A stretch of 54,828 bases of DNA from Tubiluchus corallicola (taxonomy: Eukaryota > Priapulida > Priapulimorpha > Priapulimorphida > Tubiluchidae), in contig JAQGDQ010001214.1 of the NCBI GenBank assembly GCA_030141605.1, forward strand, positions 1 through 54,828. Reading direction: 5' to 3'. The position numbers were made by a program, and so were the translations under genes. The notes under the pieces were generated by a model. That model saw only the letters and a list, made by a program, of their open reading frames with translations, searched no databases and was not told where the DNA came from. The first letter of the stretch is position 1. Every line of letters starts with the position of its first letter. Shown one piece after another: positions 21,780-33,289 of the stretch.

Positions 21780-23290
21780 ATAATCAGGCCCACGATAGTA
21801 TTGTGAAATGTTTGGAAGAAATGTGATCCAATCTGTTTCTCCAATTCCTAAATTGCATTAACATCACCTCATTGTAACACTTGCAGCTGCAGCATGATCA
21901 TTGTGCACTAACCACTAATGCAGCTTGAGTCTCACATCCAGCAGGTTTTACAGGTCCAGTCCTACAGGTTTTGCCACAGTTTTTGCGATACAAGTTCAAT
22001 TAATGAGAACGAGAAAATCTCAGAGGCAGGTCTCCAAAGATTCACATAACGGCATAACATCAAGTTGAAAACCAAAAAAACAAAACAAACTTAAAAAAAT
22101 TTTGATTAAACAGACATGATGATTTTCTCTTGTACTTGTGCCGCCCTCTAATGGCAGCCAAACACAATATAATAAAGACCGGGGTTTCCTTGCGACTCGT
22201 ACAATAGAGCAGACAGAGACATATCTATCGGTCATATGTACTACACATCGTAGATGTCAAATTTGTGTTTAATTAAGCTTTGCGCAGTTTAGTAAAAAGC
22301 AATTGGCATAACAAATTCGCTGCTGTACATTAAATTCAACTATAGATATAAATCTAAATGGTACAATTCAAATAAACTTAAACATGAACGTTGAGTTCAG
22401 CTACTATTGATGCTTTGATTGAAATGTGAAGAAATGAAAATTTAAAGCAACTTGTTCTTGAAAATTTACATTTAATCTCACATTGCGTTGGAGAAACTTG
22501 AATTTTCCATGAAGAGGATGAAAGTTTTCAGTCACAATTTTCTTTAAGAATAAGATGGGAACAGGCCGTACACTAAAATATCATGTAATAATTAGTTCTA
22601 TCAGTGACTCATTTTAGTTTTTTTTAAATATTACTTCGACAATATCAAAAATGCATCCCGAATCTTATTTAAAACGTATTTATAACAAGATGCCAGCGGA
22701 CATGATGATTTCAGAAATCTATAAAACGCCTCACAGGGTGGAGTATCAATAAAAATTACAATGAACAGTAAAGAAATAGAGCAATATAGAAGAAAAATGG
22801 AATAATTGATCTTCAAAGTTTCAATACAAGTGTAAAAGTATAAAAAATATGAGATGTTGAGAGGCACGTATGCATAATTATTTGTATGCTGGAGGGCTAC
22901 GCTTTTTAAACTGGGAAAACAGTCACACATTACTTCTGCATCGTATTACTGATAAATCAGTTCTAAAAATTGCATTTTAATGTGCATTTAGATCAGGCAT
23001 CAACCTATAGCTGGAGGCTAGACCCTTTCACACGTTTAAGAGTTATATAAGCTCAAAACATAATTTATATAGTAAAATGCCATTAGTGACATCTTATATA
23101 ACAGGGTCTTTGGTGAACAGCCACTGTATGAACCACTCTATATAAAAATACTCAAATCTCTACAAGACAAAGATGAACACCTTAGATTTAAATGTGCAGA
23201 AATAGATTGCTAGCCACACACAAAGGTAAACAATGGTCATTATATTATAATACTAATTCTATCTGTTGATAGTCAAACAATGTGCACAAT
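21780..23290. other. No gene seen
   Basis: AT-rich; the minus-strand 99-codon frame at 22631-22930 has no coding character. Confidence 0.4.
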
Positions 23291-23294
23291 GTTC

Positions 23295-23834
23295 TTAAAG
23301 GAAAACCAGACAATTGTTTAGACTCTATCTCATTTTGATTTACTGTCCAAAATACACATTTTCTTGTTATAAAAGTTTCTTATATTTGAATAATCAGCTT
23401 AGAAAGTTAATTAACGGCAAACGAACACAGTTATTACTTACGTCAGAAACTAACCACAGTTTGTACAATGGCAGGCATCTTCCGTTGTGCAACAAGCACA
23501 TTTGCGTAAGTGTTACAGTACTGCTTAAATGCGTGATGTCACGAAAATGGGCTCTACGCCATATAACGTCAGAAACTAAGTGTAGTTTATGATCACTGTT
23601 ATCATGGTACCGCCTTTTACTTGTCGGCCATGCGCATGTAACAAGAAGGTGCTGTTGCCAATCTTAGTAGATTCACTGAGCCGCACGTAGCTTTGAAAGT
23701 TCAACAAAATTTGAGTGTCCGAGGTAATCATTACTTAATCTAAGCTTTGCTTTAAAATAAGCTATTGTAGTTTTCAATATTTTAGAGCATTCTTTATTCT
23801 GATTTGTTTACACAAGTGTCCGGTTTTCCTTTAA
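23295..23834. mobile_element. MITE with TTAA ends
   Basis: The left end TTAAAGGAAAACCAGACA and the reverse complement of the right end, TTAAAGGAAAACCGGACA, match at all but one position. TTAA at each end is consistent with a duplicated target site (piggyBac-type or similar). The 540-bp element has no transposase. Its ends differ from the element at 10456, so it is a different family. Confidence 0.7.
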
Positions 23835-24462
23835 GAAAAATTAAAAAACTGCATTTGATTTGTTATGCAAAAACAGTCCTTAATCGGCAAACTTGCAAAG
23901 AATTGACCGATGTTGCGGGCAAGCAATGTCTTTCTGAGCACGTGTCATTTAAATCTATGACCCAACGCAAATTTGTTGGCGTGTCAAGATATTTGATAGT
24001 ATTACATTGTGATTTAGTGTGAGCATTACACAGAGATGACTATAAGCCTCGTCGGTTCAATGTTTTCTTTCAAGTGACAACTGTGAATCGACAATTAAGA
24101 TTTGGCTAACGTTTTTTTATTTTTGTTTAATTTTACATTAAAATACTGTTGGAACTTTCACACACGTGGAATGTCCAATCTTGCTAAATTACATTTTTAA
24201 AAACTGCTTATAACAACAATTTAATAATTGCCAAAACAAGGTCAACAAATAACAAAAGATTTTTTTTGTCAGTACACATATTTAGTATATTATTTTGTCA
24301 ACGTAGTCACATACAAAAATTGTAAGTGTGCCTTCTCAAATTTAAAAAAGCATAATTTGAATAAAAACAAAATCATTTTTCTGAAAACATTTATCCGTGT
24401 CGGGAGCGGGAAGCAATATTAAAAGGCATACTAACGACCATAAATAATTGTTTACTAACTAC

Positions 24463-24718
24463 TAGCAGCAAGCATCAAACGTTTGAGCGTAAAATTATAG
24501 ATTCGAATAACTCAGCACTTCAACTATATATGTTTGAAACATCGTAAGTTAGCGTAATTTAGCTGTGAATTCTGTGCAAAACTTTTAAACAAATTATTAA
24601 TGTTTACTGTGGGATAAAATCGGGTAATATGCACGATCTTTGTGAGGCCGCTTTTTATTAATGATTCGAAATCTCGAAATTCATTAGCTTTCTGGCAGAG
24701 AATGCTCATTCCTACTAA
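24463..24718. mobile_element. Degraded copy of the hAT MITE
   Basis: Shares with 41167-41602: GCATC(A/G)AACGTT(T)GAG at the left, AGATTCGAATAA(C/T)TCAGCACTTCA internally, and GCTTTCTGG...TGCTCA(T/C)(T/C)CCTA at the right. It lacks most of the TTCGAA subterminal repeats. It begins 25 bases beyond the NIF3L1 stop codon. Confidence 0.6.
24654..24659 (-). terminator. Candidate NIF3L1 poly(A) signal
   Basis: AATAAA on the minus strand about 85 bases after the NIF3L1 stop. It lies inside the hAT MITE remnant. Confidence 0.45.
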
Positions 24719-24743
24719 TCACCACCTGATACCTGTAAAAAAG

Positions 24744-25012
24744 TTACACGACTTCTACTGGATCTCTGTCATGTTCTGCATACAAGACTCCCACTCTTCC
24801 ATCTAATAGTTTTTCTAACGTTGAACAAAACTGCCGAAGAAAACCTCTCTCAGAGTTCGAATGTTCGCACAGAATGACAGACGTTCCGCGATGAACAGCT
24901 TGCAGAATGTCGTGATGCGACATTTCTCCTGTGACGTACAAGTCGGCTTGAACTCCCGTCAGAATGGAACCGCCAGAGCCTGCACAGACCGCCACGCTTT
25001 TTACAGGTGTTT
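24744..25012 (-). CDS. NIF3L1: NIF3L1 coding exon 5
   Basis: Acceptor ACTATTACAG. Encodes the most conserved C-terminal block (ETPVKSVAVCAGSGGS, TGEMSHHD, CEHSNSERGFL) and ends RDPVEVV followed by TAA. The human protein ends RDPLQVV, so the terminus is intact. Confidence 0.93.
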
Positions 25013-28000
25013 CTGTAATAGTAAAAAATGGCAAGCTTATGAATTATTAACAAATGAAAGTAATTAATGACATTTGATATTAATACTTTTCTAAGGAATT
25101 ACAATATTAATACTTTTCTAAAGAATTACAATATTAATACTTTTCTAAAGAATTACAAAGTTATAATTACTGGATCAGTAGAGGACAGAAACCAAGGTTT
25201 AGGGATTTAAAATTGAGGCCTTCCCAGTTTTAAACTGACTATTAAACAGGAGGGCAGACAACGACACAGCTGGAGATGCCAGTGAGAAAAAAACTTGGTT
25301 GCTTATTTCATAAAAGTGCAGCAAAATTCTCTTCAATTCGCTTCTAAAATAGCCAAATGGTTCACCTGTGCATCTAGTGGTGAGCTGAGAACTGCCTCAC
25401 CTGTGCATCTAGTGGTGAGCTGAGAACTGTCTCACCTGTGCATCTAGTGGTGAGCTCAGAACTTTCTCACATGTGCATCTAGTGGTGAACTCAGAACTGC
25501 CTCACCTGTGCATCTAGTGGTGAGCTCAGAACTTTCTCACCTGTACATCTAGTGGTGAGCTCAAAACTTTCTCACCTGTGCATTTAGTGGTGAGCTCAGA
25601 ACTTTCTCACCAGTGCATCTAGTGGTGAGCTCAGAACTTTCTCACTTGTGCATCTAGTGGTGAACTCAGAACTTTCTCACCAGTGCATCTATTGGTGAGC
25701 TCAGAACTTTCTCACCAGTGCATCTCTTGGTAAACTCAGGACTTTCTCACCAGTGCATCTGGTGGTGAGTTCAGGACTTTCTCACCTGTGCATCTAGTGG
25801 TGAGCTCAGAACTTTCTCACCTGTGCAGCTAGTGGTAAACTCAGAACTTCCTCACCTGTGCATCTGTTGGTGAGCACTGGACTTTCTCACCTGTGCATCT
25901 AGTGGCGAGCTCAGGACTTTCTCACCTGTGCATCTAGTGGCGAGCTCAGGACTTTCTCACCTGTGCATCTAGTGGTGAGCTCAGAACTTTCTCACCTGTG
26001 CATCTAGTGGTGAGCTCAGAACTTCCTCACCTGTGCATCTAGTGGTGAGCTCAGGACTTTCTCACCTGTGCATCTAGTGGTAAGCTAAGAACTGCCTCAC
26101 CTGTGCATCTAGTGGTGAACTCAGAACTTTCTCACCTGTGCATCTATTGGTGAGCACGGGACTTTCTCACCTGTGCATCTAGTGCTGAGCTCAGAACTTC
26201 TTTACCTGTGCATCTAGTGGTGAACTCAGAATTTTCTCACCTGTGCATCTAGTGGTGAGCACGGGACTTTCTCACCTGTGCATCTAGTGGTGAACTCAGA
26301 ACTTTTTCACCTGTGCATCTATTGGTGAACTCAGGACTTTCTCACCTGTGCATCTAGTGGTGAGCTCAGAACTTTCTCACCTGTGCATCTAGTGGTGAGC
26401 TCAGAACTACCTCACCGGTGCATCTAGTGGTGAGCTCAGGACTTTCTCACCTGTGCATCTAGTGGTGAGCTCAGAACTTTCTCACCTGTGCATCTAGTGG
26501 TGAGCTCAGAACTTTCTCACCTGTGCATCTAGTGGTGAACTCAGAACTTTCTCACCTGTGCATCTAGTGGTGAGCTCAGAACTTTCTCACCAGTGCATCT
26601 ATTGGTGAGCTCAGAACTTTCTCACCTGTGCATCTATTGGTGAACTCAGAACTTTCTCACCTGTGCATCTAGTGGTGAGCTCAGAACTTTCTCACCTGTG
26701 CATCTAGTGGTGAGCTCAGGACTTTCTCACCTGTGCATCTAGTGGTGAGCTCAGAACTTTCTCACCTGTGCATCTAGTGGTGAGCTCAGAACTTTCTCAC
26801 CTGTGCATCTAGTGGTGAGCTCAGAACTTTCTCACCAGTGCATCTATTGGTAAACTCAGAAGTTCCTCACCTGTGCATCTAATGGTGAGCTCAGAACTTT
26901 CTCACGAGTGCATCTATTGGTGAGCTCAGAACTTTCTCACCTGTGCATCTAGTGGTGAGCTCAGAACTTTCTCACCAGTGCATCTAGTGGTGAACTCAGA
27001 ACTTTCTTGCCTGTGCATCTAGTGGTGAGCTCCGAATTTTCTCACCGCGGACTCGCTGTTTCGCGGGTTTCTAAAAATATTAATGTAAAATATTTATTGC
27101 GGTATTTTCGCTGTTTCCCGGAAATTTGCGGTACTCCGTCTAAAGTATTTTTGCACATGCGTAGTACGTATTGTACAGTAATGTATAGATTTACAGTAAA
27201 TAGTGTATTTATTCGGCGGATGAATACACACCAAACACGAAATGTAGTACTTGTGCTCGCTTGAGATGCTACTTGCCGACGTGAGATTGTACACAACACA
27301 CGATTGGTTGATTGATGGAGACTATAAAGACTTAAAATAATGTATAACTACTAAAATAAGTTCTGTTCTGTTCCAGGCCCACCAGCGATAAGTGAATTTC
27401 CGCGAAGTAGGGACGCTAAGTGAGAGGACACTGTATCACATTTTGCAAAAGTTTCTCAATAAATGTTAGTGCATAGTTGCGAATAACTGCAGATAATAAA
27501 CACGCGCTTAACACAGGTAAGGAAATTACTCTTACCCAGGCTGTGGTTCAGTGCCAATGCACATCTGAGGTGAGAAAGTCCCAAGTGAGCCTTTAGTTTC
27601 GCCACAGCCGAACCAATGTTCATTTGTGCCATTCCAAGCACTGCCAGCCTTCCCGCTCCGACACCAGGAATCAATGGCTAAAAACATAAGAAGAAAAACG
27701 AAAAAGTGATAAATTCATTACATTAATTAATTCAAATTCATTAATTAGTTTAACGGTGCAACTTTGGCAATGCTGTTTTTTGTTTTTAAAGTTCACAAGT
27801 GAAATTCTGTCAAGTTCATAAAAATAATTTAAAATTAATTTGCATGACAGCGAAAATGCAAAAACGTATATATAACAAGATGTACCTTGCTAATTTCCAT
27901 TAATTCCGTCCGTTGCTTTATTGAAGGATAAAGATCTAAAATATTCAGAATTTCAGAAAGAGAATCTCTTTTTGTTGTGAATGAAACTATCTGGTCATCT

Positions 28001-30872
28001 TTCCTGTAAATTAATTATCGCCACTTAATCAATGCAAATTATAAGAATAATTAGCAGGCAATTAGCATAAGTTTGCATTTCAGTGCATAAGTTTGAGGCA
28101 GATGAGCATCATGCAAACCAAAAAAGCTTTCACCAAAAAAGAACTCTGTGGCAGGAATTTTAGCAAAGTTGTAACTAATCCCAGCAGGTCAATAAAACGT
28201 AAAAAAACAACATAAAATGGTGAGATTCTGCTTTCCTAGCAGTTTTTGTCACCGTGATGCTCCAAAAACTGCAAAACTGATATTGGCACGAGTTCTCTGC
28301 CGTGCTTTGTCATTATGGAGATGTTTGTGCTTAAAGCACCTCATTACTCACTAGTTGGTCAATAACTCTTAGCCTACATTCACTTCAATGCTGTATTACA
28401 AGTAGGCTCACAAACAACATTGCTTAATTTCAGTTTCCCAAGACAAACTGCATATGAAATGCTAATGGTATTGGTTTGTATACTGTAATACTACTAAATA
28501 AATGTAATTACTGAATTGCGTTTGCTTCATAAAATTTTGGCTTTGAGTTTCATTTTGTTTGATATAATTTTTTGCTATGAGTTAAATTGCGTTTTGCATT
28601 GCTTGTGATAACTTCCTTTTATTCTGAGTGGAATTGCATTTTTGCTTTGAGTAGATTTTTGTTGCTTTTGTTTGATATTATTTTTTGCTCTACATTGAAT
28701 GTCATTAATTTTTTGCTTGATGTTATGCCTAGCTTATGCTTTGAATTGCGTTTCTGCTTTGAGTTGATTTTTTGTTGCTTTTGCCTTTTATATATGCACA
28801 AACACCTAAAAATGTCATGAGCCTGTGAGTAAACTTGTATTTTTAATTAGGGGCAGCTGATCAAGTGACCACTAGGTCTTTCGCTGCTCCTTCTCAGCTG
28901 CAATGAAATGTAAAAATAATTATGACGAATTTTAACTGCAATTGCGAAAAAAATTGAATTGAATTGCATGCGGAAAATGACTGTGCCATACCTTCTGTGC
29001 AAAATTTACAATAATTTTCAGAACACCAAATTTTCGTAGTTTACAACAATTTCTAGGCAAGTTTGTTTAAAGCAGCTACTATCTATACTACTAAAGATTT
29101 TAAACAGCATGTCTTTTAACTGTTTTTCATATTATAAGTAAATACTTACCATTTGCGATGAAATGTGATGCCAGCAACTGCTCTCATCTGATCCAGGATT
29201 TTGCTAGTTTCACAGCTGCGATCAGACATGTCAATCTCTATACGTACATCATCTCCGCTAAGAGTTGACAGTGATGTTCGTGACGTGATCGGAGACACGG
29301 TAAAATTACCCCCTGCTGGTTCTGTTGACGACAAGTGATAAATATTACAAACCATTGTAACTGACGAGAAAAGAAGGATAAATACTGAAAATTAGAATTT
29401 ATAGCATCTAAAGTAACAAGGAAACGTGACATTAATACATATTATTAATTGCGTGGCTAAATGGCGTACAAGATACAGAACAAATTTCAACAGAAATTTT
29501 CACTCTCCTGATTTAATTTAATGCAATAAAACCTGGCATCAAAGGTAAAATATTAATTATGTCTTTTGTCTTGTATCTCCTAAGTAATTGTTGCTCTTTT
29601 TCATACTTACTTTTTCTCATAAATTTTTCTATATTACACTTTTTTGATACTTATTTTTATCTTTCCATACTCTCAGTTTTTAACTTTACTTACTAACCTT
29701 GGTCAAATTCCCCTGTTAATAAGACCCCATTTGAAACTACTACATATAATAATCCTAATTACTGATCCTAATTACTGAATAATTGTATTGTTTTGTTTAG
29801 ATTTTGGTATCCAACTTTATTATATTTTTGTTTTCAGTTCTTTTTGGATAATTTGTATCATTTATACTGTTTTTATTATTTTTTTCTTATTTGCTTTTGT
29901 TATTTGCAGCATCACCGTTAATTTTTAATAGACTAATCTATTTATAAGAAAGGGCAGGAGACTAGATGCCCATATGGTCCTTCCCTGCCCTGCTCCATGA
30001 TTATAATTACTTAATATTTAAAAAAAATTGATGTTAAACTAATTGGAGAAAATAAATGTTATATGTCTATGTCAAGTAGAAGATTAACTTTGACAAGAAC
30101 ACATTTCGTTTATCAGTTTCAATAGTTTTCAACCTTGGAAATTTTGCCAAAGTGTACCTGTCACGTCATATATTTTTGATGTTGCACGCAATCTTTTGTT
30201 GGTTAAATTAACTCACTTTTTAAACTTATAAAAAGTTACTAACAACATACAAAAATTAAAAGAATTTCTTGTTGTGAATAAAGTGACCTTTACAGCACTA
30301 TTTGCACTGATTTATTATTATAATTCTCGCGAACTGACTTAACCACCTCTAAACACATTTTAACTATCAAAAAACATTCATGACTTACTGAAACAATGAA
30401 TCAACCAATCGTTAACGCCTCCACTTACAGCATCAAAAGCAGTATGCGGTGAAAATACAGCAATTCTTCGTTCGATACACTCCAAGATAAGCCTTTCCTT
30501 CCATGAGGCACATGTCAGCTTTGTCAAAGGATGGAATATAGGCGGATGGTATGATATGATCATTGACACACTCTTTGCTTTTGCTTCGTTCAAAACAGGT
30601 TCAGTCAGGTCGTTTGTGACAAGCACAGTTTGCACTGCATGGGGCGAAGTTGGTTCCACGAGCAACCCAACATTGTCCCACTTCTCTGCTAGTGACAGAG
30701 GGGCAAATGATTGCAGTCTCTTTACCACTTCAGCTAAATCCATACTTGTAGTACTAGAAATAATCTTAGAATGCCTGGCACCGGTAAAAAATGCACTCCA
30801 GAATACTTTCTGGTGCCGAGATTTTAACAATGAACGCCAATATGAGCAATTCCACATTGTGGAATACCACAA
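24744..30872 (-). CDS. NIF3L1: NIF3L1, NIF3-like protein 1 (five coding exons)
   Basis: Member of the NIF3/DUF34 family, conserved from bacteria to animals: metal-binding proteins whose precise activity is unsettled. Joining 30389-30872, 29150-29360, 27886-28003, 27536-27677 and 24744-25012 gives one continuous frame. Every boundary is GT-AG and phases agree (1, 2, 0, 1). The product is 407 aa from the upstream ATG or 364 aa from the ATG at 30743; the human protein is 377 aa. Family landmarks are visible: EKWDNVGLLVEP, SYHPPIFHP, SPHTAFDA, then near the C-terminus CAGSGGS, GEMSHHD and CEHSNSERG. The His and acidic residues in these blocks are the family's metal ligands. The 43-residue N-terminal extension is basic, Ser-rich and free of acidic residues, as in a mitochondrial leader. 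No truncation seen. Confidence 0.93.
25074..25160 (+). repeat. 27-bp tandem repeat, about 3 copies
   Basis: ATTAATACTTTTCTAA(A/G)GAA with AATTACAAT, in NIF3L1 intron 4. Confidence 0.85.
25361..27047 (+). repeat. 35-bp minisatellite, about 48 copies, in NIF3L1 intron 4
   Basis: The unit is CTCACCTGTGCATCTAGTGG followed by TGAGCTCAGAACTTT. Each unit contains CTCACC...GGTGAG as an internal inverted repeat, a GAGCTC site and an E-box-like CACCTG. On the sense strand of the host gene each unit reads CACAG/GTGAGAAAG, a near-consensus 5' splice donor. Variation is mostly single substitutions (CCAGTG, TATTGG, AGGACTT). It occupies about two thirds of the intron. Confidence 0.95.
27050..27450. mobile_element. 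pogo/Tigger-like remnant
   Basis: CGCGGACTCGCTGTTTCGCG at one side and CCGCGAAGTAGGGACGCTAA...GACACTGTA at the other resemble the GC-rich, CGCG-bearing ends of Tigger-type elements. No transposase frame is intact. Assignment by style only. Confidence 0.35.
27536..27677 (-). CDS. NIF3L1: NIF3L1 coding exon 4
   Basis: 142 bases, acceptor TGTTTTTAG, donor CTGG/GTAAGAG in phase 1. Encodes PLIPGVGAGRLAVL and LGLSHLRCALALNH, matching the family's GMGRL...LSHIRLAL block. Its antisense strand contains GGTGAGAAAGTCC, which recurs in the minisatellite of the next intron. Confidence 0.9.
27886..28003 (-). CDS. NIF3L1: NIF3L1 coding exon 3
   Basis: 118 bases, acceptor ATTTACAG, donor AAG/GTACAT. Encodes KDDQIVSFTTKRDSL and TELMEISK. 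This is the least conserved part of the family, so identity rests on phase and position. Confidence 0.85.
28580..28970 (+). mobile_element. Probable non-LTR element 3' end
   Basis: A block with two diverged copies about 108 bases apart (GAATTGC..TTTTGCTTTGAGT) is followed by GGGGCAGCTGATCAAGTGAC and GGTCTTTCGCTGCTCC, which form a stem-loop. It ends in an ATTGAATTGAATTGC tail. A 3' stem-loop plus short-repeat tail is typical of CR1/L2-like 3' ends. No reverse-transcriptase frame remains. NIF3L1 intron 2. Confidence 0.35.
29150..29360 (-). CDS. NIF3L1: NIF3L1 coding exon 2
   Basis: The acceptor TTTCTCGTCAG starts the exon with ITMVCNIY. A second in-phase acceptor, GTCAACAG, lies 35 bases inside and would drop part of the weakly conserved linker without shifting the frame. 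Ends TG/GTAAGT in phase 2. Confidence 0.85.
29500..30050 (+). mobile_element. Possible retroelement 3' UTR with hairpin
   Basis: T-rich sequence followed by AAGGGCAGGAGACTAGATGC and CCTTCCCTGCCCT, which pair as a hairpin near 29950-29995. The layout resembles 28580-28970. It lies in NIF3L1 intron 1. Confidence 0.3.
30389..30872 (-). CDS. NIF3L1: NIF3L1 coding exon 1
   Basis: Encodes the N-terminal NIF3 half up to VNDWLIHCF and ends in phase 1 at a TTTCA/GTAAGT donor. The family core starts at MDLAEVV (30743). The frame stays open upstream to the ATG at 30872; I prefer this longer start because the extra residues look like a mitochondrial leader. Confidence 0.88.
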
Positions 30873-30964
30873 CAGTGCTATAATTCATTGCGGTTTCATA
30901 GAAACCACTACGGTTGACATTGGGAAGGCAGAATTGGCTAAACGAAACGAATTTTAGTCTCAAG

Positions 30965-32190
30965 CTATCAGTCCAGCGAATAACAGGTAGATATACCGTT
31001 TACTGCAAACTATAAACAAAGGATTATCGCCCTCATTTGACTACTTTGGTTGGCTATTTTAATTATTTCCGACCAGAGCCTTCGAACAATCAGCGTGTCT
31101 GCTTAAGCAATATGGGAAATCACCTATAGTAACTTATTCCCCCTCTTTTATGTGTATTGCCTCGTCATAGCTGGGACTGCATACTTTATACACGCACATT
31201 TGCCAAATGAAGTGCTCACAACAAGGGCTAGGTTACCCTATAGGCTACAGTACCAGGAAGAAAGAAGGAAACTTTCTTTCCTTCTTCCTTGAGCTGTCTG
31301 CAGGCATATCAGTGCCTTTGTAAAAATTGCGTTAATATTTTCTTGCTGCTTTCTGCGTAAATTATAATTACAAACTTATTGTATGCTCATTGTAGATCTA
31401 GTGACAAGTTCTAAAAATTCTAATAAAGCCTAGGGCCCCTCCAGCTTAGAGGAGCCCTGCTAAAAGATTTTCAAATTTATTTTTTTAAATATGTTCAACT
31501 TTAAAAAGCCATTGTTAAAAAAGTGGCCCTTATTTGAAATAAATGTTGATGGGCCCAAAAGGTCATAATCTGACCCTGTTCACAGCGTAACTCAAACTGC
31601 TTGGCACTCTTAAACAGTAATTATTTTATCACTCTTCAACTTCACATACTATATCAGTTGTCATGCCTAATTTTAAGTGCTTACTTCAACTGCTGAAGGC
31701 AAAATAATGAGTAATACCCAATCATTAAAATGCAGTGTTTTAACTAATTATGACGGATCCTACCAAGTGGGAATTACCATCTTGTAGGAGGTGAACAAAT
31801 TTCTTAAGGTAAATTATGAACGATATTTTTATAGTTGTTAACATAGAAAGGTCCCTTATAGCGACACAGAAACAGTGAAACTGGTGTGCTGTTCAGTTGA
31901 TGAATGTTGCATAAAACTATTCAGGTGGTAAGTAACAATCCAACTTTCATTTAGCATTTATGAAGAACAGAAGACACATCTAAAATTTTGTGCCAACATA
32001 AAAGTGAGTTCTCAGTTTTGTTTAACTGGCTTATAATTGTTTTTTAAAGGTAGCATCTGTAATAATACCATAGATGTGTAAATCAAAGACCTCGGTGATT
32101 GCTTAGCAGTGTTCTACATTCTAGACTGTCTTAGCAGACGAGCATTTAAGACAAAATACTTTAATTTAGATAAAAAATTTAAGTCAGTGG
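30965..32190. other. Region upstream of NIF3L1; no gene seen
   Basis: No TATA or CpG-rich promoter is evident for NIF3L1. A near-perfect short hairpin (AGGAAGAAAGAAGGAAA against CTTTCCTTCTTCCT) lies at 31252-31290. No coding frames. Confidence 0.4.
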
Positions 32191-32199
32191 CTTGTCAGC

Positions 32200-33265
32200 A
32201 CCGCTACCGCACTAGAACAAGCCATAGAAACCAGCTAAAAAACCTGCAGGAGGACAAATGTCAACATATTTCGATTTTGCACGGAAAGATTTAAACACTT
32301 CAGCATTGATCCTTAGAAATAAATCCACTTGGGGCGTTGCAGCGAGTCCTGGCATAGGGAGATGAGCAGAATCATGTCCCTGAACGTATGATTCATTGGA
32401 TGATAGACTGTCTTAGAAAAATAAAGACGCCGTTTAAGATGGATTGGGCATATACTTAGACTACCTGATAATAGTCCAGTGAAGATAGCTCTTCAACAAG
32501 CCATAGAACCAGCTAAAAAACCTGCAGGAGGACAAATGTTAACATATTTAGATTTTGCACAGAAAGATTTAAACACTTCAGCATTGATCCTTAGAAATAA
32601 ATCCACTTGGGGCGTTGCAGCGAGTAGGGAGTCCTGGCATAGGGAGGTGAGCAGAATCATGTCCCTGGACGTATGATTCATTGGATGATAGACTGTCTTA
32701 GAAAAATGAAGACGCCGTTTAAGATGGACTGGGCATATACTTAGACTACCTGATAATAGTCCAGTGAAGATAGCTCTTCAACAAGCCATAGAACCAGCTA
32801 AAAAACCTGCAGGAGGACAAATGTTAACATATTTAGATTTTGCACAGAAAGATTTAAACACTTCAGCATTGATCCTTAGAAATAAATCCACTTGGGGCGT
32901 TGCAGCGAGTAGGGAGTCCTGGCATAGGGAGGTGAGCAGAATCATGTCCCTGGACGTATGATTCATTGGATGATAGACTGTCTTAGAAAAATGAAGACGC
33001 CGTTTAAGATGGATTGGGCATATACTTAGACTACCTGATAATAGTCCAGTGAAGATAGCTCTTCAACAAGCCATAGAACCAGCTAAAAAACCTGCAGGAG
33101 GACAAATGTTAACATATTTAGATTTTGCACAGAAAGATTTAAACACTTCAGCATTGATCCTTAGAAATAAATCCACATGGGGCGTTGCAGCGAGTAGGGA
33201 GTCCTGGCATAGGGAGGTGAGCAGAATCATGTCCCTGGACGTATGATTCATTGGATGATGATGAT
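32200..33265 (+). mobile_element. 285-bp tandem array of a LINE reverse-transcriptase tail
   Basis: Almost four units spaced exactly 285 bases; for example CGCCGTTTAAGATGG recurs at 32428, 32713 and 32998. Each unit encodes the end of a non-LTR retrotransposon polyprotein: RRLRWIGHILRLPD, then PVKIALQQAIEPAKKPAGGQ and SRESWHREVSRIMSLDV before TGA. An RRLRW(I/F)GH...R block followed by W in the last 60 residues is the classic C-terminal tail of LINE ORF2. Units 2-4 are nearly identical; the first is degenerate. The last unit ends in GGATGATGATGAT, like an RTE-type tail. Confidence 0.75.
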
Positions 33266-33289
33266 AGACTGTCTTGCTGTTCTGATCTT

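Noticed and set aside
25361-27047. CRISPR-like array
   Set aside because: Directly adjoining 35-bp units with no unique spacers, inside an intron: a minisatellite.
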